Positions 1 to 5,082 of a DNA stretch of 5,082 bases are shown piece after piece. The stretch comes from Rhodanobacter sp. UBA5168. Its GTDB lineage: Bacteria > Pseudomonadota > Gammaproteobacteria > Xanthomonadales > Rhodanobacteraceae. Location of the stretch: positions 1 through 5,082 of the forward strand of contig DHXA01000073.1 of NCBI GenBank assembly GCA_002413455.1, given 5' to 3'. A program made the translations under genes and the position numbers. Every line of letters begins with the position of its first letter. Position 1 is the stretch's first letter. Below the pieces are notes generated by a model. That model worked only from the letters and a program-made list of their open reading frames with translations, did not search any database and was not told the DNA's origin.

Positions 1-435
1 GTCGAATTCCACCGGCTGGCCGTTCTCGACCAGGATGGCCTGCACGGTGCCGGCCACGTCGGCCTCGATCTGGTTGAACATCTTCATCGCCTCGATGATG
101 CCCAGCGTCTCGCCGGCCTTGACCTGCTGCCCGACCTTGACGAAGGCTGGCGTGCCAGGTGTGGCCGAGGCGTAGAACGTGCCGACCATCGGCGCCTTCA
201 CCACGTGACCGGCGGGCAGCGCATCGGCGGCCGGCGCCTCGATGGCAGCCGCCACAGGCGCGGCAGCGATGGGGGCAGGGGCGGCTGCCACGGCGGCCGG
301 GGCGGCGATGACGGGTGCGGTGCTCTTGGGCACGCGCGACAGCCGGACGACTTCCTCGCCTTCCTTGATCTCCAGTTCGGCGAGGTTGGATTCCTCAAGC
401 AAGTCGATCAGTTTCTTGATTTTGCGCAAATCCAT
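1..435 (-). CDS. accB: Biotin carboxyl carrier protein of acetyl-CoA carboxylase (C-terminus cut by window edge)
   Basis: Carries the biotin that shuttles carboxylate between biotin carboxylase (AccC) and the carboxyltransferase in the first committed step of fatty-acid synthesis; cytoplasmic. 145 codons are visible with no stop. The E. coli protein is 156 aa and reaches its own matching VEFD about 11 residues before its end, so roughly that much should lie beyond position 1. Seen: an N-terminal helix beginning [15 protein letters not shown], an Ala/Pro-rich linker at about residues 36-75, then the biotinyl domain with PMVGTFY (82-88) and the biotinylation motif EAMKM (115-119), with Lys118 as the modified residue (codon at 82-84). 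The ATG at 435 is preceded by GAAGG about 9 bases upstream and matches the family N-terminus. It lies 73 bp downstream of aroQ; the next gene beyond the edge is expected to be accC. Identification is essentially certain. Confidence 0.97.
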   Translation of the reverse strand, partial: MDLRKIKKLIDLLEESNLAELEIKEGEEVVRLSRVPKSTAPVIAAPAAVAAAPAPIAAAPVAAAIEAPAADALPAGHVVKAPMVGTFYASATPGTPAFVKVGQQVKAGETLGIIEAMKMFNQIEADVAGTVQAILVENGQPVEFD

Positions 436-508
436 CGGATCAGCCTTCGTCAGTCATGCCACGGGAGTGGCCGGAGTGGATGGGTTGGCCATGCGGCCGT
501 ATGCCTGC

Positions 509-967
509 TTATGCAACGCTGGGTGCTGGCGCCCGCAACCGCTGGATCGCCGCTTCCAGTGCCAGTCGGTAGCTGTCGCCGCCGAAGCCGCAGATCACGC
601 CGACCGCGAGGTCCGACAGATATGAGTGATGGCGGAACGGCTCGCGGGCGAACACGTTCGACAGATGCACTTCGATGAACGGGATCGCTACCGCGGCCAA
701 CGCATCGCGCAGAGCAATGCTGGTATGGGTGAAGGCACCGGCGTTGATCAGGATCATCGCGGTCTGATCGTCCCGGCCCTGATGGACGCGCCCGACCAGC
801 TCGTGCTCGGCGTTGGACTGGCACCAAGCCAGTTCGTGTCCGGCCACTTGGGCGCGCTCGGCCAGCTGCTGATTGATGTCGGTCAGCGTTTCGCGGCCAT
901 AGATCTGCGGCTCGCGCGCACCCAGCAGGTTGAGGTTGGGTCCGTGCAGGACCAGGATCTTTGCCAC
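509..967 (-). CDS. aroQ: 3-dehydroquinate dehydratase, type II
   Basis: Dehydrates 3-dehydroquinate to 3-dehydroshikimate, step three of the shikimate pathway; a cytoplasmic enzyme, normally a dodecamer. The protein is 152 aa, usual for the type II family. Seen: HGPNLNLLG (8-16) followed by REPQIYG with the catalytic Tyr23 and Arg18; [10 protein letters not shown] (74-83) with Asn75 and His81; FIEVHLSN (97-104) with the proton-donor His101; and REPFRHHS (108-115) with the substrate-binding Arg112. All expected catalytic positions are present. The start codon is GTG, chosen because it gives the family's standard [11 protein letters not shown] beginning. No strong Shine-Dalgarno precedes it; a perfect palindrome lies 25-36 bases upstream. 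The stop is TAA. It sits between a thioredoxin gene and accB on the same strand; the aroQ-accB-accC order is common in gammaproteobacteria. Confidence 0.97.
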   Translation of the reverse strand: MAKILVLHGPNLNLLGAREPQIYGRETLTDINQQLAERAQVAGHELAWCQSNAEHELVGRVHQGRDDQTAMILINAGAFTHTSIALRDALAAVAIPFIEVHLSNVFAREPFRHHSYLSDLAVGVICGFGGDSYRLALEAAIQRLRAPAPSVA

Positions 968-991
968 AGAATCGTCCAGCTTGCGTCCGGA

Positions 992-1003
992 GGTTCCGGA
1001 ACC
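992..1003. repeat. 12-bp perfect palindrome upstream of aroQ
   Basis: GGTTCCGGAACC reads identically on both strands and lies in the 141-bp gap between the thioredoxin gene and aroQ, 25-36 bases before the aroQ GTG. It could be a dyad operator or a small RNA fold near the ribosome-binding region. No regulator is recognisable, and a 12-bp GC-rich palindrome may be chance. Confidence 0.35.
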
Positions 1004-1108
1004 CAGCGCAGTGTGCGCGCAGTCGGGGATGTTGTCCAGTTCACTGCAGATCGGCGATGTTTACCGGAGAAGAGCCATATTCCGTGCGTAAGCGTATGTC
1101 AGCGCTGC

Positions 1109-1648
1109 TCAGGGCGTCGCGGGGACCGGCCCGAGCCACTGTTCCAGCTGTGAGGCGGACAAGACTCCAACATGTGTCGCCAAAATGCGCCCATCCGCGC
1201 CAATCAGTACGCTATAAGGCAGCATTTCCCGAGCATCGCCCAGTTGCAACGAGGTGCTCGGCGGAGTCAGTTGACCCAACAAGATCGGGTAATTCACTGG
1301 ATGCGCGGCCAGAAAGTCGCGCGCATGAATAGGCTCATCCATGGCTATACCGATCACGATCGGCGCACGTTCGCCGAACTTTTCCTGCAACCGGTTCAGC
1401 GCCGGCATCTCCTCCAGGCACGGTCTGCACCAGCTGGCCCACAAATTCAGCAGCACACGACGGCCGCGGTAATCGCCTAACGGGTGCAGTTTGCCATCGA
1501 GGTCGGACAAGGCGAGTGCGGGCAACGATTGGCCGACCAAGGTGGAATCCATGGTTATCGGCTGCTGGTGGCGATGATCGACATAGCCGCCCGCAGCGGC
1601 AGCCAGAACGGCCAGACCCAGGATCAGCCAGTTGCTGCGGCTCAGCAT
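1109..1648 (-). CDS. Membrane-anchored TlpA/ResA-like periplasmic thioredoxin
   Basis: A predicted periplasmic thiol-disulfide oxidoreductase, 179 aa. Seen: a short basic N-terminus (MLSRSNW), one hydrophobic segment at about residues 7-22 (signal anchor), then a thioredoxin fold with WASWCRPCLEEMP (70-82). The redox pair is Cys74/Cys77 with the family Glu80, and the likely cis-proline is Pro144 in LPYS (143-146). The WCxPC motif is that of TlpA, ResA, CcmG and ScsD. The CcmG-specific GVPE motif is not seen, so a dedicated cytochrome c role is less likely. The ATG at 1648 overlaps the dsbD stop as TGATG, and GAGG in the end of dsbD serves as ribosome-binding site; this implies translational coupling. 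Inference: it is kept reduced by the adjacent DsbD and works as its partner, as ScsD does beside ScsB. The exact substrate cannot be told from sequence. A longer reading frame extends upstream inside dsbD but is only overlap. Confidence 0.9.
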   Translation of the reverse strand: MLSRSNWLILGLAVLAAAAGGYVDHRHQQPITMDSTLVGQSLPALALSDLDGKLHPLGDYRGRRVLLNLWASWCRPCLEEMPALNRLQEKFGERAPIVIGIAMDEPIHARDFLAAHPVNYPILLGQLTPPSTSLQLGDAREMLPYSVLIGADGRILATHVGVLSASQLEQWLGPVPATP

Positions 1649-3849
1649 CAGCGCGCCGCCTCGGTCAGCGCCTGTTCGACCAGCGATGAGGTCAGCACCG
1701 TCGACAACTGTTTGCCCGGACCACCATTTTTCGGGAACACCACGTACAGCGGCACCCCTGGCGAGTGGTACTGCTGCAGGAACGCGCTGATGCTCGGGTT
1801 GACGTCGGTCCAGTCGCCTTTCATGTAGACCGCGCCGCTGCGCTGGAGCAGGTCGCGGAAGGCTTGCGTATCCAATACGGTGTGCTCGTTCGCCTTGCAG
1901 GTGACGCACCAGTCGGCGGTCATGTCGACAAAGACCGGTGTGCCGGCTGCACGCAGCGCGGCCAGTTTCTCCGGGCTATAGGCGACTACGCCTTCCTCGA
2001 CTGCAGCGACGTTCGACAGCGGCGGCACGTGGGCAAGCAGGTATACCGGTACCAGCGTGAGGATTGCCAGTACCGCCACCAGCGCCTTGCTGATCGCGCC
2101 ACGCGAACGGCTGCGCTCGAACCACCACAGCGTCATCGCCAGCAGCACCATCGCCACCAGCACCAGGCCGACGGCATCGGCACCGCGCTGGTTCGCCAAG
2201 ACCCACACCAACCATGCGGCGGTGAGGTACATCGGGAACGCGAGCACCTGTTTCAGCGTTTCCATCCAGCGTCCCGGCCGCGGCAGCAGGCGCGCCAGTG
2301 CCGGCACGAAACCTACGGCCAGGAACGGCAGCGCCAGTCCGATGCCAAGCGCCAGGAACACCAGCAGCGCCGCCAGCATCGGTGCGGCGAACGCATAGGC
2401 CAACGCGCTGCCCATGAAGGGCGCGGTGCACGGGCTGGCCACCACCACGGCCAGCACGCCGGTGAAGAAATCGCCGGTCGGGCCGGAGCGCGAGGCCAGG
2501 CCGGCGCCGGTATTGCCCAGCGAGGCGCCGAACTGCACCACGCCGGACATCGACAACCCGACGGCCAGCATCACGCAGGCCAACGCACCCACCAGCAACG
2601 GCTGCTGCAACTGCGAGCCCCAGCCCAGTGCATGACCTGCCGCGCGCAGCACGAGGATGCCCAACCCCAGTGCGGCGAAACTGCACAGCACGCCGGCGGT
2701 ATAGAACAAGGCGTGACGCCGCGCCGTCGCACGGTTCTCGCCGCTCTCCAGCACGCTGACCGCCTTGATCGACAGCACCGGCAGCACGCAAGGCATCAGA
2801 TTCAATACCAGTCCGCCGCCGAGCGCGAGCAGCAAGGCACCGATCAGGCTGCTCTGCAACGGGCCTGGGCCGGCGTTGGCCGGTGGCATTTCAGGCGCCG
2901 CCTGCGTCGCGATACCGGACGTGGCGACGGCGCTGCCAAGGTCGATGGTCAACGCACGAGTCATGAGTGGATAGCACAGGCCACCATCCTGACAGCCCTG
3001 GAAGCTGGCTTCGAGCGCCAATGGCTTGCGATCACCAGGACCACCTTCTACCGCGACCGGCAACTCCACCTGATCGAAATACACGGTGACGTCGCCGTAG
3101 TGCTCGTCGTGATGCGCCGTGCCCGCCGGCCATGCCGGTTTCAGGCGGAGCCCGGCGGCGTCCTTGAGCTTCAGCGTGGTCTGGTCGCGATACAGGTAAT
3201 AACCCTTCGGCATCGTCCAGCGCAGCAACAGCTGATGCGGATTCTGCGCCAGCGCCTCGAAGCGGAACGCCTGCTCGGCTGGCAGCGGCGCGCTGTCCAT
3301 GCCGGTCGTGGCCTCATGCCTGTTGCCGCCAAGTTGGCCGAGCGCCGCGCCGAGCGACTTGCCGGCAGCAACCGTTGGCGTAACGCCGACACCGGCGGGC
3401 AGCGGCAGGTCGAGCTGCTCGGTATGCGGTGGATAGCAGATCTTGGGATCGACCTCGTGGCAGCCCTGGTACTGCACGCTCAGCTTCAACCGCGTGCTGC
3501 CGGCGCCCACGGTGTACGGGATGCTGGCGTCGATGCCGTGGTGGTAGGTTTCCACGTCGCCAAGGTATTCGTCGTGATGTTTCTCCCCGTCCGGCAATTG
3601 CGCTGCGCCCAGCGTGACACCGTCGCCACCCTTGAACTTCATGCGGCCGCGATAGAGGTAATAATCCGGCGCAATCGTCCAGTGCAGTTTCAGCACGCCG
3701 GGCGTGGAGGTGTCGGCGCTCAACTTGTAGGCTTCGGTGACGGGCAGCAGATCATCGGTGCCCTGCGCGAACGCAGGCAGCGCACCAAGCAGCAGACCCA
3801 ACCAGACAAGCAGACGAACAGCCCTTCGGGCGGCAGACGACGGTCGCAT
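1648..3849 (-). CDS. dsbD: Thiol:disulfide interchange protein DsbD, long form with two tandem alpha domains (ScsB-like)
   Basis: An inner-membrane protein that carries electrons from cytoplasmic thioredoxin to periplasmic thiol proteins. 733 aa versus about 565 in E. coli. Order: signal peptide (1-28, cleavage likely after AFA); alpha domain 1 (about 35-150) with YYLYR (63-67), HHDEYLG cap-loop region (91-97) and Cys130/Cys138; linker; alpha domain 2 (about 190-305) with YYLYR (217-221), HHDEHYG (246-252) and Cys286/Cys292; a membrane domain of about eight segments (335-606) with redox Cys354 in NLMPCVLP and Cys474 in ASPCTAP; and a C-terminal thioredoxin-like gamma domain with ADWCVTCK (645-652, Cys648/Cys651). 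The extra alpha domain accounts for the added length. The membrane and gamma motifs read more like ScsB/DipZ than E. coli DsbD. The ATG at 3849 is chosen because GGAG lies 5 bases upstream and a proper signal peptide follows; a frame-open extension upstream has no such support. It is 61 bp after cutA and overlaps the thioredoxin start. Confidence 0.95.
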   Translation of the reverse strand: MRPSSAARRAVRLLVWLGLLLGALPAFAQGTDDLLPVTEAYKLSADTSTPGVLKLHWTIAPDYYLYRGRMKFKGGDGVTLGAAQLPDGEKHHDEYLGDVETYHHGIDASIPYTVGAGSTRLKLSVQYQGCHEVDPKICYPPHTEQLDLPLPAGVGVTPTVAAGKSLGAALGQLGGNRHEATTGMDSAPLPAEQAFRFEALAQNPHQLLLRWTMPKGYYLYRDQTTLKLKDAAGLRLKPAWPAGTAHHDEHYGDVTVYFDQVELPVAVEGGPGDRKPLALEASFQGCQDGGLCYPLMTRALTIDLGSAVATSGIATQAAPEMPPANAGPGPLQSSLIGALLLALGGGLVLNLMPCVLPVLSIKAVSVLESGENRATARRHALFYTAGVLCSFAALGLGILVLRAAGHALGWGSQLQQPLLVGALACVMLAVGLSMSGVVQFGASLGNTGAGLASRSGPTGDFFTGVLAVVVASPCTAPFMGSALAYAFAAPMLAALLVFLALGIGLALPFLAVGFVPALARLLPRPGRWMETLKQVLAFPMYLTAAWLVWVLANQRGADAVGLVLVAMVLLAMTLWWFERSRSRGAISKALVAVLAILTLVPVYLLAHVPPLSNVAAVEEGVVAYSPEKLAALRAAGTPVFVDMTADWCVTCKANEHTVLDTQAFRDLLQRSGAVYMKGDWTDVNPSISAFLQQYHSPGVPLYVVFPKNGGPGKQLSTVLTSSLVEQALTEAAR
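3187..3226 (-). repeat. Intragenic repeat in dsbD, copy in alpha domain 2
   Basis: These 40 bases match 3649-3688 at 32 of 40 positions without gaps (hand count) and encode the WTMPKGYYLYR segment of the second alpha domain. The copies are 462 bp (154 codons) apart. This is the nucleotide trace of the domain duplication, or strong conservation of the same codons. Confidence 0.7.
3649..3688 (-). repeat. Intragenic repeat in dsbD, copy in alpha domain 1
   Basis: Partner of 3187-3226, encoding the WTIAPDYYLYR segment of the first alpha domain. The shared core includes GAGGTAATAA versus CAGGTAATAA on the plus strand and a common ATCGTCCAG. Eight mismatches were counted by eye. Confidence 0.7.
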
Positions 3850-3854
3850 CACGA

Positions 3855-3858
3855 CTCC
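3855..3858 (-). promoter_or_regulatory. Ribosome-binding site that fixes the dsbD start
   Basis: Read on the minus strand this is GGAG, five bases before the ATG at 3849. The frame stays open for 62 more codons upstream into cutA, so this site together with the signal peptide decides the start. Confidence 0.65.
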
Positions 3859-3910
3859 AGGTAAGGCGCAGGTGCGCATTATGGCCCAGTCGTCACGGCG
3901 CAAGCCCCGA

Positions 3911-4237
3911 TCAGCCTGTGGCGTTCGCGCGCACCCACTCCAGATAGGCGTCGTGGCCACGTTCCACCGGCACCGCGAGCAGTTCCGGCAGTTCGTAGGG
4001 ATGCAGCTGCAGCAGGCGGGTTCTGAGCGCCTCATACCGTCCGGCGACGGTCTTGATCAGCAGCAACTCTTCGCTGTCGGTGGTCACCGCGCCTTGCCAG
4101 CGGTAGGTCGAGCGGATTCCCGGCAGACGGCTGATGCAGGCGGCCAGACGCTCGCCCACCAGCGTCTCGGCGATGCGCTCGGCGCTCGCGGTGTCGGGGC
4201 AGCTGCAGTAGCACAGCAGAATGGCGTCGGGATTCAT
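3911..4237 (-). CDS. cutA: CutA1 family divalent-cation tolerance protein
   Basis: A small trimeric protein of the CutA1 family, named for copper tolerance in E. coli; its molecular role remains unclear and it resembles PII signalling proteins in fold. 108 aa, close to the 112 of E. coli. Seen: ERLAACISRLPGIRSTYRW (29-47), the family core with conserved Cys34; LLLIKT (58-63); and the signature HPYELPELL (79-87), followed by YLEWV (98-102). Unusually, strand 1 carries CYCSC (Cys9, 11, 13) where relatives usually have one cysteine. The start is uncertain: the ATG at 4237 is preferred on family length, while an in-frame ATG at 4252 would add MTPPA; neither has a clear Shine-Dalgarno. It is the first gene of the minus-strand series, 61 bp before dsbD and divergent from groES. 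Confidence 0.93.
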   Translation of the reverse strand: MNPDAILLCYCSCPDTASAERIAETLVGERLAACISRLPGIRSTYRWQGAVTTDSEELLLIKTVAGRYEALRTRLLQLHPYELPELLAVPVERGHDAYLEWVRANATG

Positions 4238-4307
4238 GGCTGGCGGTGTCATGGCGGCAGCGTAATCGCAAAGCGCGCATGGTCGTAGGGGTCGATTTCC
4301 GCACCGG

Positions 4308-4337
4308 CCCTTGAAACCCATCCCGGCCCACCCAATT
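4308..4337 (+). promoter_or_regulatory. Candidate sigma-32 heat-shock promoter for groES-groEL
   Basis: CCCTTGAAA (4308-4316) matches the heat-shock -35 consensus. After 13 bases, ACCCAATT (4330-4337) agrees with the -10 consensus CCCCATTT at 6 of 8 positions. Orientation and place (about 140 bases before groES) fit the chaperonin operon. Transcription would start near 4345, so the CIRCE element would lie within the transcribed leader. Judged by eye only. Confidence 0.6.
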
Positions 4338-4364
4338 AGCTGTTCGTTCCCGGTTCAAAAGCTC

Positions 4365-4392
4365 TTGCAGCGGCGCTCTGTACCGCTAAAAT
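4365..4392 (+). promoter_or_regulatory. Candidate housekeeping promoter for groES-groEL
   Basis: TTGCAG (4365-4370, a weak -35), a 16-base spacer, then TAAAAT (4387-4392, five of six -10 matches). The predicted start near 4399 falls inside the CIRCE operator, the usual geometry for HrcA repression. The weak -35 leaves it moderately supported. Confidence 0.5.
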
Positions 4393-4418
4393 TGGCACTC
4401 ATATACCCTGAGTGCTAG
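4392..4418 (+). promoter_or_regulatory. CIRCE operator (HrcA binding site)
   Basis: TTGGCACTC, nine bases, GAGTGCTAG. The consensus is TTAGCACTC-N9-GAGTGCTAA, so 16 of 18 arm positions match and the spacer is exactly nine. HrcA binds this dyad and represses chaperonin genes until heat or unfolded protein inactivates it. It overlaps the last base of the putative -10 box and ends 61 bases before the groES ATG. An hrcA gene elsewhere in the genome is implied. Confidence 0.92.
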
Positions 4419-4479
4419 CAAGATTGCTGATCGGGTCTTGAAAGCCTTGTCCCACCTCAATAGTCAGCTGGAGTTGTCC

Positions 4480-4773
4480 ATGAGCACACTGCGTCCGTTG
4501 CACGACCGCGTCATCGTCAAGCGTCTGGAAGAAGAGCGCGTTTCCGCCGGCGGCATCGTCATCCCCGACAGCGCCACCGAAAAGCCGACCCGCGGCAAGG
4601 TCGTCGCCGCCGGCACCGGCCTGATCATGGCCGACGGCAAGGTGCGCCCGATGTCGCTGAAGGCTGGCGACACCGTGCTGTTCGGCAAGTACGCCGGCCA
4701 GGAAATCAAGATCGATGGCGAAGATCTGGTGTTCCTGAAGGAAGACGACATCGTGGCGGTGATCGAAGGCTGA
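4480..4773 (+). CDS. groES: Co-chaperonin GroES (10 kDa chaperonin)
   Basis: Forms the heptameric lid that caps GroEL and encloses folding substrates; cytoplasmic. 97 aa, the same length as E. coli GroES. Seen: the N-terminal strand [12 protein letters not shown] (4-15); the mobile loop at about residues 16-32, with the hydrophobic tripeptide Ile26-Val27-Ile28 in GGIVI that contacts Gro[11 protein letters not shown] (39-47); [11 protein letters not shown] (63-73); and the C-terminal [16 protein letters not shown] (82-97). The ATG at 4480 has GGAG at 4470-4473 with a six-base spacer; the frame is open back to a TTG at 4438, but the family start and this site exclude it. TGA is followed at once by an in-frame TAG. 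It is the first gene of the groES-groEL operon, downstream of two candidate promoters and the CIRCE operator. Confidence 0.98.
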   Translation: MSTLRPLHDRVIVKRLEEERVSAGGIVIPDSATEKPTRGKVVAAGTGLIMADGKVRPMSLKAGDTVLFGKYAGQEIKIDGEDLVFLKEDDIVAVIEG

Positions 4774-4776
4774 TAG

Positions 4777-4880
4777 CTGGAAATCGGGGTTCTCAGAGCG
4801 CGTACATCCGCGCACGTTGACCTTCCCCGGCTCCGAGCCTTTGCGCTACCGCTCGAAAAGCAAAAAAACCATTCCTATTC
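4777..4880 (+). other. groES-groEL intergenic spacer with possible RNA secondary structure
   Basis: The gap between the two chaperonin genes is 130 bp, longer than the roughly 45 bp remembered for E. coli. It contains GCGCG (4798-4802) facing CGCGC (4809-4813) across a six-base loop. Outside that, CTCAGAGC (4792-4799) can pair with GCTCCGAG (4830-4837) with one mismatch, and CGGGG with CCCCG, as an alternative larger fold. No T-run follows, so it is not a standard terminator. From about 4854 the composition turns sharply A-rich. No reading frame of interest is seen. Confidence 0.4.

Positions 4881-5082
<202 letters not shown>

Noticed and set aside
626..1153. A 175-codon plus-strand frame opposite aroQ
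   Set aside because: It is the complement of a fully conserved aroQ and has no recognisable motif or good ribosome-binding site.
1649..1909. Upstream extension of the thioredoxin frame into dsbD
   Set aside because: The extension lies inside the conserved gamma domain of dsbD, and the ATG at 1648 gives a normal signal anchor with a ribosome-binding site.
1765..3864. A 699-codon open frame on the plus strand opposite dsbD
   Set aside because: It runs antisense to an unmistakable dsbD, its translation is a Gln/Arg/His-rich string without recognisable domains, and long antisense open frames are common in GC-rich DNA.
4333..4365. Possible divergent cutA promoter on the minus strand (TTTTGA, about 16 bases, TAATTG)
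   Set aside because: A promoter for cutA must lie somewhere in 4253-4480, but these boxes match the consensus poorly and overlap the groES promoter elements, so no specific site is called.
4798..4813. GC hairpin after groES as a transcription terminator
   Set aside because: The stem is only five base pairs and no T-run follows; groEL directly downstream is expected to be co-transcribed.
4399..4815. A 138-codon minus-strand frame opposite groES
   Set aside because: It is the mirror of groES and its promoter-operator region; no independent support.

Overview
The window is GC-rich and every gene in it belongs to the conserved bacterial core. The proteins look gammaproteobacterial. Type II 3-dehydroquinase next to accB, a long DsbD followed by a TlpA-like thioredoxin, cutA, and a groES-groEL operon preceded by a CIRCE operator together suggest Xanthomonadales (Rhodanobacter/Dyella/Xanthomonas relatives). 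That placement is an inference from gene content and remembered homologues, not from a search.

Layout. Positions 1-4237 hold five genes all read on the minus strand. In transcription order they are cutA, dsbD (long form with two periplasmic alpha domains), a membrane-anchored TlpA-like thioredoxin whose start overlaps the dsbD stop by one base, aroQ, and accB, which runs off the left edge (accC is the expected next gene). The gaps are 61 bp (cutA-dsbD), -1 bp (dsbD-thioredoxin), 141 bp (thioredoxin-aroQ) and 73 bp (aroQ-accB). Positions 4238-4479 form a divergent intergenic region. It carries a heat-shock-sigma-like promoter, a housekeeping-type promoter and a CIRCE/HrcA operator, all pointing right. 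groES (4480-4773) follows, then a long 130-bp spacer, then the first 59 codons of groEL (4904 to the right edge).

How the genes fit together. DsbD and the thioredoxin form a plausible electron-relay pair: cytoplasmic reductant passes through the membrane domain to periplasmic thiols. They resemble the ScsB/ScsD type, and cutA, a family historically linked to copper tolerance, sits directly upstream. aroQ (shikimate pathway) and accB (fatty-acid synthesis) are housekeeping genes. groES-groEL is a chaperonin operon, apparently under both positive (sigma-32-like) and negative (HrcA) heat control.

The most unusual element is a perfect 10-bp, almost purely A-T inverted repeat ending exactly one base before the groEL ATG. 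The groEL Shine-Dalgarno sequence lies at its tip, which makes it a candidate translational thermosensor. The second most unusual is the duplicated, fully cysteine-bearing alpha domain of DsbD.
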